From positions 569,501-633,500 of the forward strand of contig NZ_CP060296.1 in the NCBI RefSeq assembly GCF_014303735.1: a DNA stretch of 64,000 nt. The letters are read 5' to 3'. The stretch comes from Variovorax sp. PAMC28562. Its GTDB lineage: Bacteria; Pseudomonadota; Gammaproteobacteria; Burkholderiales; Burkholderiaceae_C. Every line of letters starts with the position of its first letter. Position 1 is the first letter of the stretch. The position numbers and the translations under genes were made by a program. The notes beneath the pieces were generated by a model. It searched no databases. It saw only the letters and a program-made list of their open reading frames with translations, and was not told the origin of the DNA. Shown here in pieces: positions 8,538 through 16,472 of this stretch.

Positions 8538-8815
8538 CCGCCACCGTCTTCACCGAGTGGAACACCGAGATTCCCGACACGGAGCAGGACGCGGCATTGC
8601 ACGAAGCCTTTGCAACGTTCGCGCTTGATGTGGTGGCACAGACCATGCCGGCGTTCTTCGACTTTCTGAATGCAAATGACGCGCAGGTCGTCGCGGGGCT
8701 GCACATCTTCTCGTACTCGACGCCCGCCGCTCCTGAGGTCTGGGTTGACGTGCCAGCCATGGCAAACCGACTGAATTTCTTGCCGTGGGCCGAGCCCCAC
8801 GAAACCGCGCACTAA
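8534..8815 (+). CDS. small hypothetical phage protein
   Basis: A 93-residue protein that starts with GTG and overlaps the previous stop by four bases. The sequence is a single compact domain with a central helix-rich part (EAFATFALDVVAQTMPAFFDFLNAN) and no recognisable motif. It is encoded between virion-type genes and is probably expressed with them. I cannot assign a function. Confidence 0.5.
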   Translation: MTATVFTEWNTEIPDTEQDAALHEAFATFALDVVAQTMPAFFDFLNANDAQVVAGLHIFSYSTPAAPEVWVDVPAMANRLNFLPWAEPHETAH

Positions 8816-8824
8816 GGACCACTC

Positions 8825-10312
8825 ATGGGGCTACTCGACTTCCTTCAGCAACCCGACGCTCAGCTTGGTATCGGCTTGCTCGCCGCCGGTGGGCCTACGA
8901 CCGATCCAAACCGCACCGGGATCGGCCAGCGTCTTGCTGGTGCGCTACAAAGCGTCGATGCGAACCGTGATGCCGACCTGAAACGGCAGTACGTGAAATC
9001 GCAGATCGACGAGAACACGGCCCAGATCGCAGCACGACAGATGCAAGCCCAGCGTGACGCACAGATCAATGGAATGATCATGTCCCGCTTCGGTAACGGC
9101 GCTCCTCAGCCGCCCCTCGCCAGCATGTCGGGCGCTCCGCCTTCGACCGGCTTTTCGAACGGCGGCACTGCCCCCGACGGGTTCGCATCGGCCCCTGTCG
9201 GCAGTGCACCGTCCTCGCCTGGTGCCGGGTACAACCCTTCAGCTCCGGTTCAAGGTCCGGGCGCTGCGCAATCAAGCGGCAGCTTTCCTCTTTCGCTCAA
9301 CGACCTCGCTTTGCTCAGCACTGCCGGCGCGAAGAACGCGGGCGACTTGTTCAACATGTACAAGTACTCCACGGACGGCGTGAAGCAGGAGGCCGGCAAC
9401 TACTACAAAGACCCGAGCACGGGCGCTGTGCGCTACATGCCGAAGCTGGACAACGGCATGGGGATGGTCAATGGTGCGGTGGCCCCGATGTCGGGCTACT
9501 CCGCTTCCAATGCCTTGATCAAAGGCCAAGAGGCTGGTTCCGTTGCCGGGGCAAAGATGCCCTTCGACGTAATGACCGACCGTGCGCGACAGGTCACGGG
9601 CGCGCAGTTGCAGACCAAGTCGGTGATCGGCGCAGATGGCAATTCATACGAGGTGCCTCTCTACAACCTCGCGCAAGGGCAAGGCGGCGCCGCTGGCGGT
9701 GGTAGTCAGGGCGGCGCGCCTGGCAGTGCCCCTGCTGCGTTCCCTGGTGCATTCCAGAGTGGCCGCAACCCGATCACGCAGCAGTCGGCCGTTGCGCTGA
9801 ACGACAACTGGATCAAGAGCACTTATCAGCCGACGCTTGATGCAGGAAAGACGGCGACGGATCTGCAGTCGAGCATTCAAGCGGTGCGCAACGTCAATAT
9901 GAATACGGGATGGGGCGCCGAACAGAAAGCTGCAGGCGCGGCGATGCTCGAAGGCTTGGGCATCAACGTCGGCAACTCGAAATTGTTTGCGTCGAGCGCT
10001 CAGAAGTTTCAATCGGTCGCCATGGACAAGCTACTGACCACGCTCGCAGCGCAGAAGGGACCGCAGACCGAGGGCGACTCGACCCGCGCGCAGCAGACCT
10101 TCGTCAAGCTGTCGAACACGCCAGACGCCAACGCTTTCATCATGGACTTCGCGCAGGCCAAGGCGAACATGGACCAGCGTCGCGCCCAGTACTACGAGCA
10201 GGCGTTGCCCTTGGCGCAGAAGGCCGGTGACCTCACGCGCGTGGATCGCGAGTGGCGAAAGATTCAGGGCTCGGTGTGGGCTGATCCCGTCCTTCAACCG
10301 TGGGCTAAGTGA
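8825..10312 (+). CDS. internal virion/ejection-type phage protein
   Basis: A 495-residue protein. The first 85 residues are helical with many Gln/Arg/Asp (LLDFLQQPDAQLGIGLLAAGG, later AARQMQAQRDAQING). A Gly/Pro/Ser linker follows, then a mixed central region, a second Gly-rich linker near residue 285 and a helical C-terminus. This 'MGLLDF...QLGIGLLAAGG' N-terminus is common in phage proteins encoded next to transglycosylase ejection proteins. Its stop overlaps the ATG of the 1014-residue transglycosylase gene (TGATG), so the two are probably made together. Assembly role inferred. Confidence 0.55.
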   Translation: MGLLDFLQQPDAQLGIGLLAAGGPTTDPNRTGIGQRLAGALQSVDANRDADLKRQYVKSQIDENTAQIAARQMQAQRDAQINGMIMSRFGNGAPQPPLASMSGAPPSTGFSNGGTAPDGFASAPVGSAPSSPGAGYNPSAPVQGPGAAQSSGSFPLSLNDLALLSTAGAKNAGDLFNMYKYSTDGVKQEAGNYYKDPSTGAVRYMPKLDNGMGMVNGAVAPMSGYSASNALIKGQEAGSVAGAKMPFDVMTDRARQVTGAQLQTKSVIGADGNSYEVPLYNLAQGQGGAAGGGSQGGAPGSAPAAFPGAFQSGRNPITQQSAVALNDNWIKSTYQPTLDAGKTATDLQSSIQAVRNVNMNTGWGAEQKAAGAAMLEGLGINVGNSKLFASSAQKFQSVAMDKLLTTLAAQKGPQTEGDSTRAQQTFVKLSNTPDANAFIMDFAQAKANMDQRRAQYYEQALPLAQKAGDLTRVDREWRKIQGSVWADPVLQPWAK

Positions 10313-13300
10313 TGGAAATCTTTAACAGCCTCGAATCGCAATACGGTCTTCCGGCCGGCTTGCTCGATAGTGTCTGGTCTGCCGAATCGGCTCGGGGCCG
10401 CAACATGGTTTCCCCTGCCGGCGCGCAGGGCCACTTTCAATTCATGCCCGGCACCGCCCAGCAATACGGTGTGACCAATCCCAACGATCTCACGCAGTCG
10501 GCGACCGGCGCCGCACGCATGTTTTCTGACCTCTTGAAGAGCACAGGCGGCGATGTGACGAAAGCCCTCGCTGGCTACAACTGGGGGATTGGCAACGTCC
10601 AGCGAAAGGGGCTCGAAGCAGCCCCGACAGAAACGCGCAACTACATCCAGAAAGTGACGGCCGGCATGGGACAACCTCAGGCAGACAGCAACTCCTCGGA
10701 ATGGGACGCGCTCGCTCAGAAGTTCGCGCCACAGACGGCAGCACGAACGGGAGCAAGCGGCGCCGATCCATGGGCTGACCTCAATGCTCAGTTCACGCAG
10801 CCCATGGCGACCGCAGGCGCGCAACCGAGCCGAGCAGCCAGCAAGGAGGCGGCGGCAAGCAACTCGATGCTCGACAACGCGGCGAGCGTCATCACGAACC
10901 TCGCACCCTTCGGCACGCTTATCAACGCGGCGCGCGGTCCTGGCATGGAACGCGATGCGGCGAAAGGCTTTGCAAGCGGCTTCGCTGATGTCGGCAACAC
11001 GCTGCTCAACGGCGGCGCGCGTCTGGCGGATGCTGTGGGCTTGGGTGTCAAAGATCCCAGCCAGTCAACGCTGGGGCGCATGGGCATCACCCCACCGCTT
11101 TCCAGCAACGACGACCGGCAGGCGTCACTCAGCGCTTTCAACAAGGAAAACGATTCGCTCGCCTTTGGTGGCGGACGCTTCGCCGGCAACATTGCGGCGA
11201 CGTGGCCGGTCGGGGGGACCATCGGTGCGGGCATCCGGGGCGCAGCGGCCCTGCCGATGCTTGCCCGCGCAGCCCCTGCCCTCGACGCACTGGGCACCTC
11301 GATTGCAAGCGGTGGCATGTCCACGGGGCTTGCTCCTGCAACGCTTTTGGGACAAGCCGGAAACCTCGGCCTGCGCTCCGCTGGCGGTGCGATCAACGGG
11401 TATGCCAGTGCTGGCCTGGTCGATCCATCGTCAGCCGGCCTTGGTGCTGTCGTCGGCGGTGCGCTGCCTCCAGTGGTTGCGGGCCTCGGCAAAGCAGGCT
11501 CATTGGCCGCGTCGGGCGTCCGGAAGATGCTCACGCCCGAAGAGGTCCGCGCTGCACAAACCGTGATGGCCGCAGGTGGTTACAAGACTCCGGAAGAGAT
11601 TGCCGCGGTGCGTGCTGCTCTCGGTCAGCAGGGTCCGAACATCGTCGGCGAAGGCCCGACGGTTCCGCAGATCCTGCAAAACCCCGGCGTCAGCCAGTTG
11701 CAGCGCACGCTTCGAAACAGCGGCGATAGCGCCATCCTCGGACGCGAAACCGCGCAGGATGCGGCCCGCCTCGCCACGCTCGATCGTGTGTCGCCAGTCA
11801 GCGGAACCGTGCAGCAGTCGGCCGAGAACTTCGGCAACGGCCTGAGCGCTGCTGTCCGGCCCGCAGAAGCGCAGGCATCGAAGGAAGTAAATCAGGCGTT
11901 CAACGCCGTCGACCCATTCGACGAAACCCGCTTCAATCTGCCGCTTGATGAGATGCAGGCAGCGAAAGACAAGTTTCTCGGGGCTGGCACCTTCGGCACT
12001 GGTGGCAAGGTCGACGCAGCGCTCGCTGAAGCGCGTCGCATCGGAACTGAAACGGTTCCTGCGATCGTGCCAACCGGTGCACCTGGCGCCCGCTCGCAGC
12101 CCCAGAACATCGCTCAGGCTGTCCGCGCGCTGGGTGGCATCAATACGGGTGCGGTGTCCTCTCGGGGTCTCGCTGGCGAGCTTGCCGATCTTCGTCAGTC
12201 GGGGCTCGGCAGCATCATGCAGAACGGCCGCGGCCAGTCGATCGATACGCTGGCTCAGGCGATGCACGCGCAAGGCTTCATCCCGGAAGCCGACTCGGCC
12301 ACGCTGCTCAACGCGCTTCGTGATCACTCGTCTGGTGAGACGGTGGTGTCGAACGCTGCCGACCAGTCCCGCGCAATGCTGGCGATGCACGAAGCCGCGC
12401 AAGGTGAAGCACCCGGCGCACAGGTCATCTCCAAGGTTGTCCCGTTCGCCCATGTGCAGAACCTGCGTTCATCGCTCGGTGAGGCGGCAGCAGCTGCAGA
12501 TGCGAAGGGCGCCAACCGTGAAGCTGCGGCGCTCCGGCAGATGGTTGCCGATGTCGACACGCGTGTGAAGGCGGTCGCAGGCGGCAACGGTGGACCGGGC
12601 GAGAATTTTCCGCCTGACATCGTTGCGCAGTGGGAGAAGGCAATCGCCCTGCACGCCGACAAGATGGACCGATTCCATACCGGCCCGCAGTCGCTGATGT
12701 TTCAACGTGGCGGCGATGGCCTGCCTGCTGCCCAAGGTGCTGAGCTGGCTCCCAAGTTTTTCAACCCGCGCGGCTCGCAGTCTTCCGACATCGCAGCCTT
12801 CCAGAAGGTCGCTAATCCAGAGACGACGGCAGCGCTGAAGAACTATGCGATCACCGACGCGGCAAACCAGACGGACCGGCTCGGTCGGCTGACCAACGCC
12901 AAGTTTGCGAACTGGGTGAATGCTCGGAGTGGTGCGATCGATGGGCTGATGAGCCCCGGCGAGCGGGCTCAGCTGATGGGTGTGCAGAGCGACCTTGCGC
13001 GTGCTGATACAGCAACGTCGCTAGGCATGGCCACCGGCTCGAACACGGCGCAGAACGTGCAGAACGCACTGGGGCTTGGATTGCTGGATCACAAAGCGGT
13101 CAACGTGCTTGCGAACCGCATTCCCTTCATCGGCAAGTTCACCGGTCCGATGCTCGACGGCCTTCGGGCTACAGCGAAGCAGGGCAAGGTGGAACGGCTC
13201 GGCGGTCTGCTTGCAGACCCTGACGAGATGGTCAAGGCGTTGAAGCTGCTGGAGATGCAGTCGGCGCCGCGGCCTATCGGTCTGCTCCATCCCGACCTTG

Positions 13301-13356
13301 GACAGTACCTGCTGCGGGCGGCACCGATGAGTACATCCGGTTCCGGTCGTCAGTGA
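10312..13356 (+). CDS. large internal virion protein with lytic transglycosylase (SLT) domain
   Basis: A 1014-residue protein; the ATG at 10312 overlaps the previous stop. Residues 1-120 are an SLT lytic transglycosylase domain. The expected catalytic Glu25 lies in VWSAESARG and is followed by GAQGHFQFMPGTAQQYGV and later AGYNWG. The remaining 890 residues are low-complexity and helical, with hydrophobic Gly/Ala stretches around 260-390, as in podovirus ejection proteins that locally open peptidoglycan and cross the envelope during DNA entry. No portal or tail genes accompany it in this window, so whether it still works in virions is open. Confidence 0.8.
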   Translation: MEIFNSLESQYGLPAGLLDSVWSAESARGRNMVSPAGAQGHFQFMPGTAQQYGVTNPNDLTQSATGAARMFSDLLKSTGGDVTKALAGYNWGIGNVQRKGLEAAPTETRNYIQKVTAGMGQPQADSNSSEWDALAQKFAPQTAARTGASGADPWADLNAQFTQPMATAGAQPSRAASKEAAASNSMLDNAASVITNLAPFGTLINAARGPGMERDAAKGFASGFADVGNTLLNGGARLADAVGLGVKDPSQSTLGRMGITPPLSSNDDRQASLSAFNKENDSLAFGGGRFAGNIAATWPVGGTIGAGIRGAAALPMLARAAPALDALGTSIASGGMSTGLAPATLLGQAGNLGLRSAGGAINGYASAGLVDPSSAGLGAVVGGALPPVVAGLGKAGSLAASGVRKMLTPEEVRAAQTVMAAGGYKTPEEIAAVRAALGQQGPNIVGEGPTVPQILQNPGVSQLQRTLRNSGDSAILGRETAQDAARLATLDRVSPVSGTVQQSAENFGNGLSAAVRPAEAQASKEVNQAFNAVDPFDETRFNLPLDEMQAAKDKFLGAGTFGTGGKVDAALAEARRIGTETVPAIVPTGAPGARSQPQNIAQAVRALGGINTGAVSSRGLAGELADLRQSGLGSIMQNGRGQSIDTLAQAMHAQGFIPEADSATLLNALRDHSSGETVVSNAADQSRAMLAMHEAAQGEAPGAQVISKVVPFAHVQNLRSSLGEAAAAADAKGANREAAALRQMVADVDTRVKAVAGGNGGPGENFPPDIVAQWEKAIALHADKMDRFHTGPQSLMFQRGGDGLPAAQGAELAPKFFNPRGSQSSDIAAFQKVANPETTAALKNYAITDAANQTDRLGRLTNAKFANWVNARSGAIDGLMSPGERAQLMGVQSDLARADTATSLGMATGSNTAQNVQNALGLGLLDHKAVNVLANRIPFIGKFTGPMLDGLRATAKQGKVERLGGLLADPDEMVKALKLLEMQSAPRPIGLLHPDLGQYLLRAAPMSTSGSGRQ

Positions 13357-13468
13357 GGTTGCGGCCTGTCTTCCATGTGTAAACGAAATTCACCACGAAG
13401 GCCAGCAAGCCAAGGGCGACCAGCTTCAAGAGCAGGTACGCCGGGATGCTGTAGCCGAAGATTTCCAT
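13274..13468 (-). CDS. possible small membrane protein, antisense to the end of the transglycosylase gene
   Basis: A 64-residue ORF on the minus strand. Its first 36 residues contain one good transmembrane helix (IPAYLLLKLVALGLLAFVVN) followed by a basic segment (YTWKTGRNLTDD), a natural layout for an inner-membrane protein. The last 83 bases overlap the end of the transglycosylase gene on the other strand. No strong ribosome site is visible. It could be a convergent phage gene or chance; I lean to a real gene because the hydrophobic helix is clean. Confidence 0.4.
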   Translation of the reverse strand: MEIFGYSIPAYLLLKLVALGLLAFVVNFVYTWKTGRNLTDDRNRMYSSVPPAAGTVQGRDGADR

Positions 13469-13529
13469 CGCCCGATGTTAAGGACTTACTGTTCAAAACA
13501 ACAGCCCCCGAAACAATCCGAGTTACCGA

Positions 13530-13994
13530 ATGACCAAAAAGACCGATTCTGAAAATGCACTGCCGCCAGCAGGCGAGAAGAAGCGCCCGCCGCAGTTGTG
13601 GAAGAAGGGCCAGTCGGGCAACCCTGCAGGCCGGACGCCGGGCACGAGCAAGGCTCACGAGTTGCGCGAGAAGATCCGCGATTGCGTGCCTGACCTCATC
13701 GCCAAGTTAATGGAGCAAGCCAAAGGCGGAGATGTGGGCGCTGCACGCCTCTTGCTCGAACGCGTCCTGCCAGCTATCAAGCCGGTGGAGCTGCCACAGG
13801 CAATCATGCTGCCGTCCGATGGCAACCTGACCGAAAAGGGCCACGCGCTGCTGCAAGCCGCTGCCGACGGCGAGATCCCTGCCGCCCACGCCGCCAGCCT
13901 GATGACCGCGCTTGGCTCGCTTGCGAAGGTGGCCGAGGTCGACGAACTGGCCCGCCGTGTCGCAGCCCTCGAAGATTCCGCAACCAAGAAGTGA
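13530..13994 (+). CDS. DUF5681 protein (terminase-associated family)
   Basis: A 154-residue protein with the DUF5681 signature KKGQSGNPAGRTPGT near residue 28, followed by a helical segment (HELREKIRDCVPDLIAKLMEQAKGG, DVGAARLLLERVLPA). In many phages such a gene sits beside the terminase and may act as a small-subunit-like DNA-binding protein. Here no terminase large subunit follows; the next genes are tiny and then cargo begins. The C-terminal third is helical (VAEVDELARRVAALED). The family call is solid; the function is inferred. Confidence 0.7.
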   Translation: MTKKTDSENALPPAGEKKRPPQLWKKGQSGNPAGRTPGTSKAHELREKIRDCVPDLIAKLMEQAKGGDVGAARLLLERVLPAIKPVELPQAIMLPSDGNLTEKGHALLQAAADGEIPAAHAASLMTALGSLAKVAEVDELARRVAALEDSATKK

Positions 13995-14002
13995 GGCCCG
14001 GT

Positions 14003-14164
14003 ATGGACATCAAGAAACGAATCGAAGCTCTGGAGCAGCGCAAAGGCACGAGGCGCGTTTACCGGGGCCTGGTGGATGAAACGCTGGAGCAGGCGTGCAA
14101 GCGGCTCGGGCTATTCGGTGACGAGGATGCGATCGTGATCCTGCGATCCATCGTCGATGTCTGA
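14003..14164 (+). CDS. small phage protein (53 aa)
   Basis: A 53-residue ORF starting nine bases after the DUF5681 gene. The product (MDIKKRIEALEQRKGTRRVY...) has an N-terminal coiled helix, a short strand and a helix ending LFGDEDAIVILRSIVDV. It follows the same N-terminal pattern as the next gene (helical 'RRVADLEA'), and both may be partner or scaffold-like small phage proteins. Function unknown. Confidence 0.5.
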   Translation: MDIKKRIEALEQRKGTRRVYRGLVDETLEQACKRLGLFGDEDAIVILRSIVDV

Positions 14165-14179
14165 CCGAAGGAGAACGAT

Positions 14180-14407
14180 ATGGCATTGAACCTTGAACGA
14201 CGTGTCGCGGACCTTGAGGCCGCAGGCGACAAGAACAGCAAACCCTTCCTGGTGCGACTTGTCTCCGGTGATGGAACGCTAGAGCAGCAGGCCGAGCACG
14301 CGGCACTCAGAGCAGCTGGGAATGAGGTGATGGTCGTCTCGTTGGTCGCCCTGGCGCCAAAGCATCGACCAGCAGCCGAGCCGCCGGCAGCGACGCCCAA
14401 TCTTTGA
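14180..14407 (+). CDS. small phage protein (75 aa)
   Basis: A 75-residue product beginning MALNLERRVADLEAAG, a heptad-like helix, followed by a beta-strand segment (PFLVRLVSGDG) and a Pro/Ala-rich tail. GGAG lies ahead of the ATG. The N-terminus resembles the neighbouring 53-residue protein, so the pair may be related or interact. I do not recognise a family. Confidence 0.5.
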   Translation: MALNLERRVADLEAAGDKNSKPFLVRLVSGDGTLEQQAEHAALRAAGNEVMVVSLVALAPKHRPAAEPPAATPNL

Positions 14408-14426
14408 ACATTGCACAGGAGAAACC

Positions 14427-14576
14427 ATGTTTCCATTCAACCCGACGAACGCGCCCATGGTGGGAGGCGGTCTGCTCGATCCCAAGGTGATCGCAGCAAA
14501 GCAAGCGATTGCCAAGGTGCCGAAGGCCAAGGGAACGAAGCACAAGAAATCGCCCGAGCAGATGCGCGGCCGTTGA
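14427..14576 (+). CDS. very small basic phage protein (49 aa)
   Basis: A 49-residue product starting MFPFNPTNAPMVGGGLLDP with a strongly basic C-terminal half (KVPKAKGTKHKKSPEQMRGR). The ribosome site AGGAG is well placed six bases before the ATG. Short basic proteins with this 'MFPFNP...GGGLL' start are seen among phage structural genes. It is too short for a firm call but its ribosome site and position in the row of phage genes support it. Confidence 0.45.
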   Translation: MFPFNPTNAPMVGGGLLDPKVIAAKQAIAKVPKAKGTKHKKSPEQMRGR

Positions 14577-14649
14577 ATGGGTTTTTCAGGTCGCCACGAT
14601 ACACAACCTAAATGCATGAGGCGCGTGCGAAAATTGTTTAGGCACAAAA

Positions 14650-15777
14650 ATGGACGACGACAAGTTTTTTAGACTTCGATACGTGGGGCGACGGTTTGAC
14701 CGGACGCGGCTTCCGCTCGATGTGTTGGCTGATCTGCCAGCGTTTCGTGACCTGCTCGTTGCTTACGCGAAGCAGCAGTGGCGTGCCGCAAATTCCGATC
14801 GCCAGCGGGTGCCCAAAGGGTTTGACAAGAGCCTTTCCTTTGACTTGGTGGGAATCGAACCTGGCAGCGCAATTCCTGCACTTAGTTGGGATGAAGCTAC
14901 GGCACAAGAATATTTGCCGGGCTTCGCAAGCGAGCTCAATGAGATCGTGACTGCTTCCTACGCAGACGTTATCAGCCTTGTCGATGATGCTGGGCATGAT
15001 GTTTTTCCGAAGGCTTTGGACCCTGAGCACGTCCGGGCACTCAATCGATTGGGATCGGGATTGCATGAAGATGAACGAATCGAATTTGTCGGGAGCAAAG
15101 GCGTAGATGGCAACGTCGTTTACCTCGATGTCGTCCGCCGCAAAAGGCTAATTACCAAAGTCCGTGAGACGTATGAAAGTCGGCACGACGGCATTGGCAC
15201 TCTCATTGGCGTATTCGCTCCGCCCGACGCGCAGGCAACTATCAAGGTGCAAGCTTTCGAGCTTGGTCAAATAGATATACGTATCGACAACGAGCGCGTC
15301 AAAGTTTTTGACGGCAACATCAACGGAACGGTTCAGTTCGACTTGCAGATAGAGCGTGACAACAACGACGCCTTTCGCGGTATCGTGCAGGTACACGGCG
15401 TTGATCTAATTGACCCTGAGATCGGTGCCGAGCTGGAGCGTTGCGGCAATAGGGTCGAAGCGATCGCGATCTTGGTTGATGGCTGGTCTGATGGCGCGGG
15501 TGTCGCCCCATCTGCAGAGGCTGTTTCGGCGGCAAAGAGTTTTTTGAGCAAGCGCCCAATGTTGTGTGCAGATTTCAGGATTTACCCGACGCTTGCCGGC
15601 GGTGTGCTCTTTGAGCTAGTACGAAATGATTGGGACCTATCGGTAGAATTTCTTGCTACTGGCGGCGTGGAACTCTTCGGGATCGAAGTGGGTGGCAGAG
15701 GTGAGCTCGAGCCAGTGTTTTACGGAGCAGTCTCGCAAGATTTCATCGACTTTTTCGATGCAAAGGTTGGCCGCTAA
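14650..15777 (+). CDS. hypothetical cargo protein A of a two-gene unit (375 aa)
   Basis: I do not recognise this 375-residue soluble protein. The N-terminus (RLRYVGRRFDRTRLPLDVLA, then DLPAFRDLLVAYAKQQWR) is helical; the middle holds a conserved-looking stretch around residues 135-180 (IEFVGSKGVDGNVVYLDVVR, then RKRLITKVRETY). The rest is a repeated beta pattern with a Trp-rich end (LVRNDWDLSVEF, VELFGIEVGG). It has no signal peptide or membrane helix. Its stop overlaps the start of the next gene (TAATG), so the two are made together. The pair is flanked by phage genes and, by eye, has lower GC than them, suggesting acquired cargo. Confidence 0.7.
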   Translation: MDDDKFFRLRYVGRRFDRTRLPLDVLADLPAFRDLLVAYAKQQWRAANSDRQRVPKGFDKSLSFDLVGIEPGSAIPALSWDEATAQEYLPGFASELNEIVTASYADVISLVDDAGHDVFPKALDPEHVRALNRLGSGLHEDERIEFVGSKGVDGNVVYLDVVRRKRLITKVRETYESRHDGIGTLIGVFAPPDAQATIKVQAFELGQIDIRIDNERVKVFDGNINGTVQFDLQIERDNNDAFRGIVQVHGVDLIDPEIGAELERCGNRVEAIAILVDGWSDGAGVAPSAEAVSAAKSFLSKRPMLCADFRIYPTLAGGVLFELVRNDWDLSVEFLATGGVELFGIEVGGRGELEPVFYGAVSQDFIDFFDAKVGR

Positions 15778-16184
15778 TGGTTCGACCTTTCGTTCCTGAA
15801 GAGGTGTTGTTCCGCCAGATCCATCCGCACTCGCTGGAGAAGGGGGAGCCGTCCAGTGATCGTTTTCGCCCATACGCAAATGACCAAAATCAAATGTCGG
15901 TAGACAGGTCTGCGCTAACTACGGCAGCGGAGTCACACACTCTGTATGTAGCGAACGGCAAGCTATCGGCCGCAGTTTTTGGCCTTGCTGTTGCTGAGCT
16001 TTCGGCCGAGTCCATTCCGTGCAAAGCCGATCCGCTGACGGCCAAAGATGACCAGCTTGAAAATGCTGCTCACGCATTGGCGGACTATTCCGCGCACAGC
16101 GAGAAAGCTCAGAAAAACATCGCGAAAAAGTTAAAGCAACTTGCTATCGCAAGGGGTTGCCTCCACTCATCGGTAGAGGCCTGA
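15777..16184 (+). CDS. hypothetical cargo protein B of a two-gene unit (135 aa)
   Basis: A 135-residue soluble protein coupled to the previous gene by a one-base overlap. It starts MVRPFVPEEVLFRQIHPHSL, has a Ser/Asp/Arg-rich first half (EPSSDRFRP, MSVDRSALTTAAESHTLYV) and a helical C-terminus rich in Ala, Lys and Gln (AHALADYSAHSEKAQKNIAKKLKQLA). No family is recognised. A role as partner, inhibitor or effector of the upstream protein is possible; nothing in the sequence decides this. Confidence 0.65.
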   Translation: MVRPFVPEEVLFRQIHPHSLEKGEPSSDRFRPYANDQNQMSVDRSALTTAAESHTLYVANGKLSAAVFGLAVAELSAESIPCKADPLTAKDDQLENAAHALADYSAHSEKAQKNIAKKLKQLAIARGCLHSSVEA

Positions 16185-16213
16185 GGACCACTGCGTTGAT
16201 CCGCTCCGCATCG

Positions 16214-16455
16214 TTGGAGAACGCTTGTGCGATCGCCCCATCCCGGTTCGTGACCATCGGCTTTGCCGCCACGATGACGGCCTATCCCGCAAGGCCATCG
16301 AGCGCAAGATCGAAAAAGGTGAATGGGCCGAGGGGATCCATTTCCGCAAGCGCGATGGTCGCGTTTATATCGATATGGTTGAATTTGAACGGTGGATCAT
16401 TGGGCTGGATAAGTCGCAGCTGACACGCTCCGCTCGCCCTCGTGCATCAACGTAG
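16214..16455 (+). pseudogene. frameshifted excisionase (Xis)-like gene
   Basis: Two frames together spell an excisionase-like protein. Frame one reads RFVTIGFAATMT up to 16279; the next frame then reads GLSRKAIERKIEKGEW and GIHFRKRDGRVYIDMVEFERW to the stop at 16455. Joining them needs one extra G near 16280 (ACGGCC would be ACGGGCC). No slippery heptamer precedes the break, so this is more likely a one-base deletion than programmed frameshifting, though a sequencing error cannot be excluded. The start is not certain; TTG at 16214 is one option. No integrase gene follows. Confidence 0.65.
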
Positions 16456-16472
16456 ATTCTCTATCCACTCGA

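Noticed and set aside
14650..16184. Idea that the two-gene cargo unit is a restriction-modification system
   Set aside because: No methyltransferase (DPPY, NPPF) or nuclease motif is visible in either protein.
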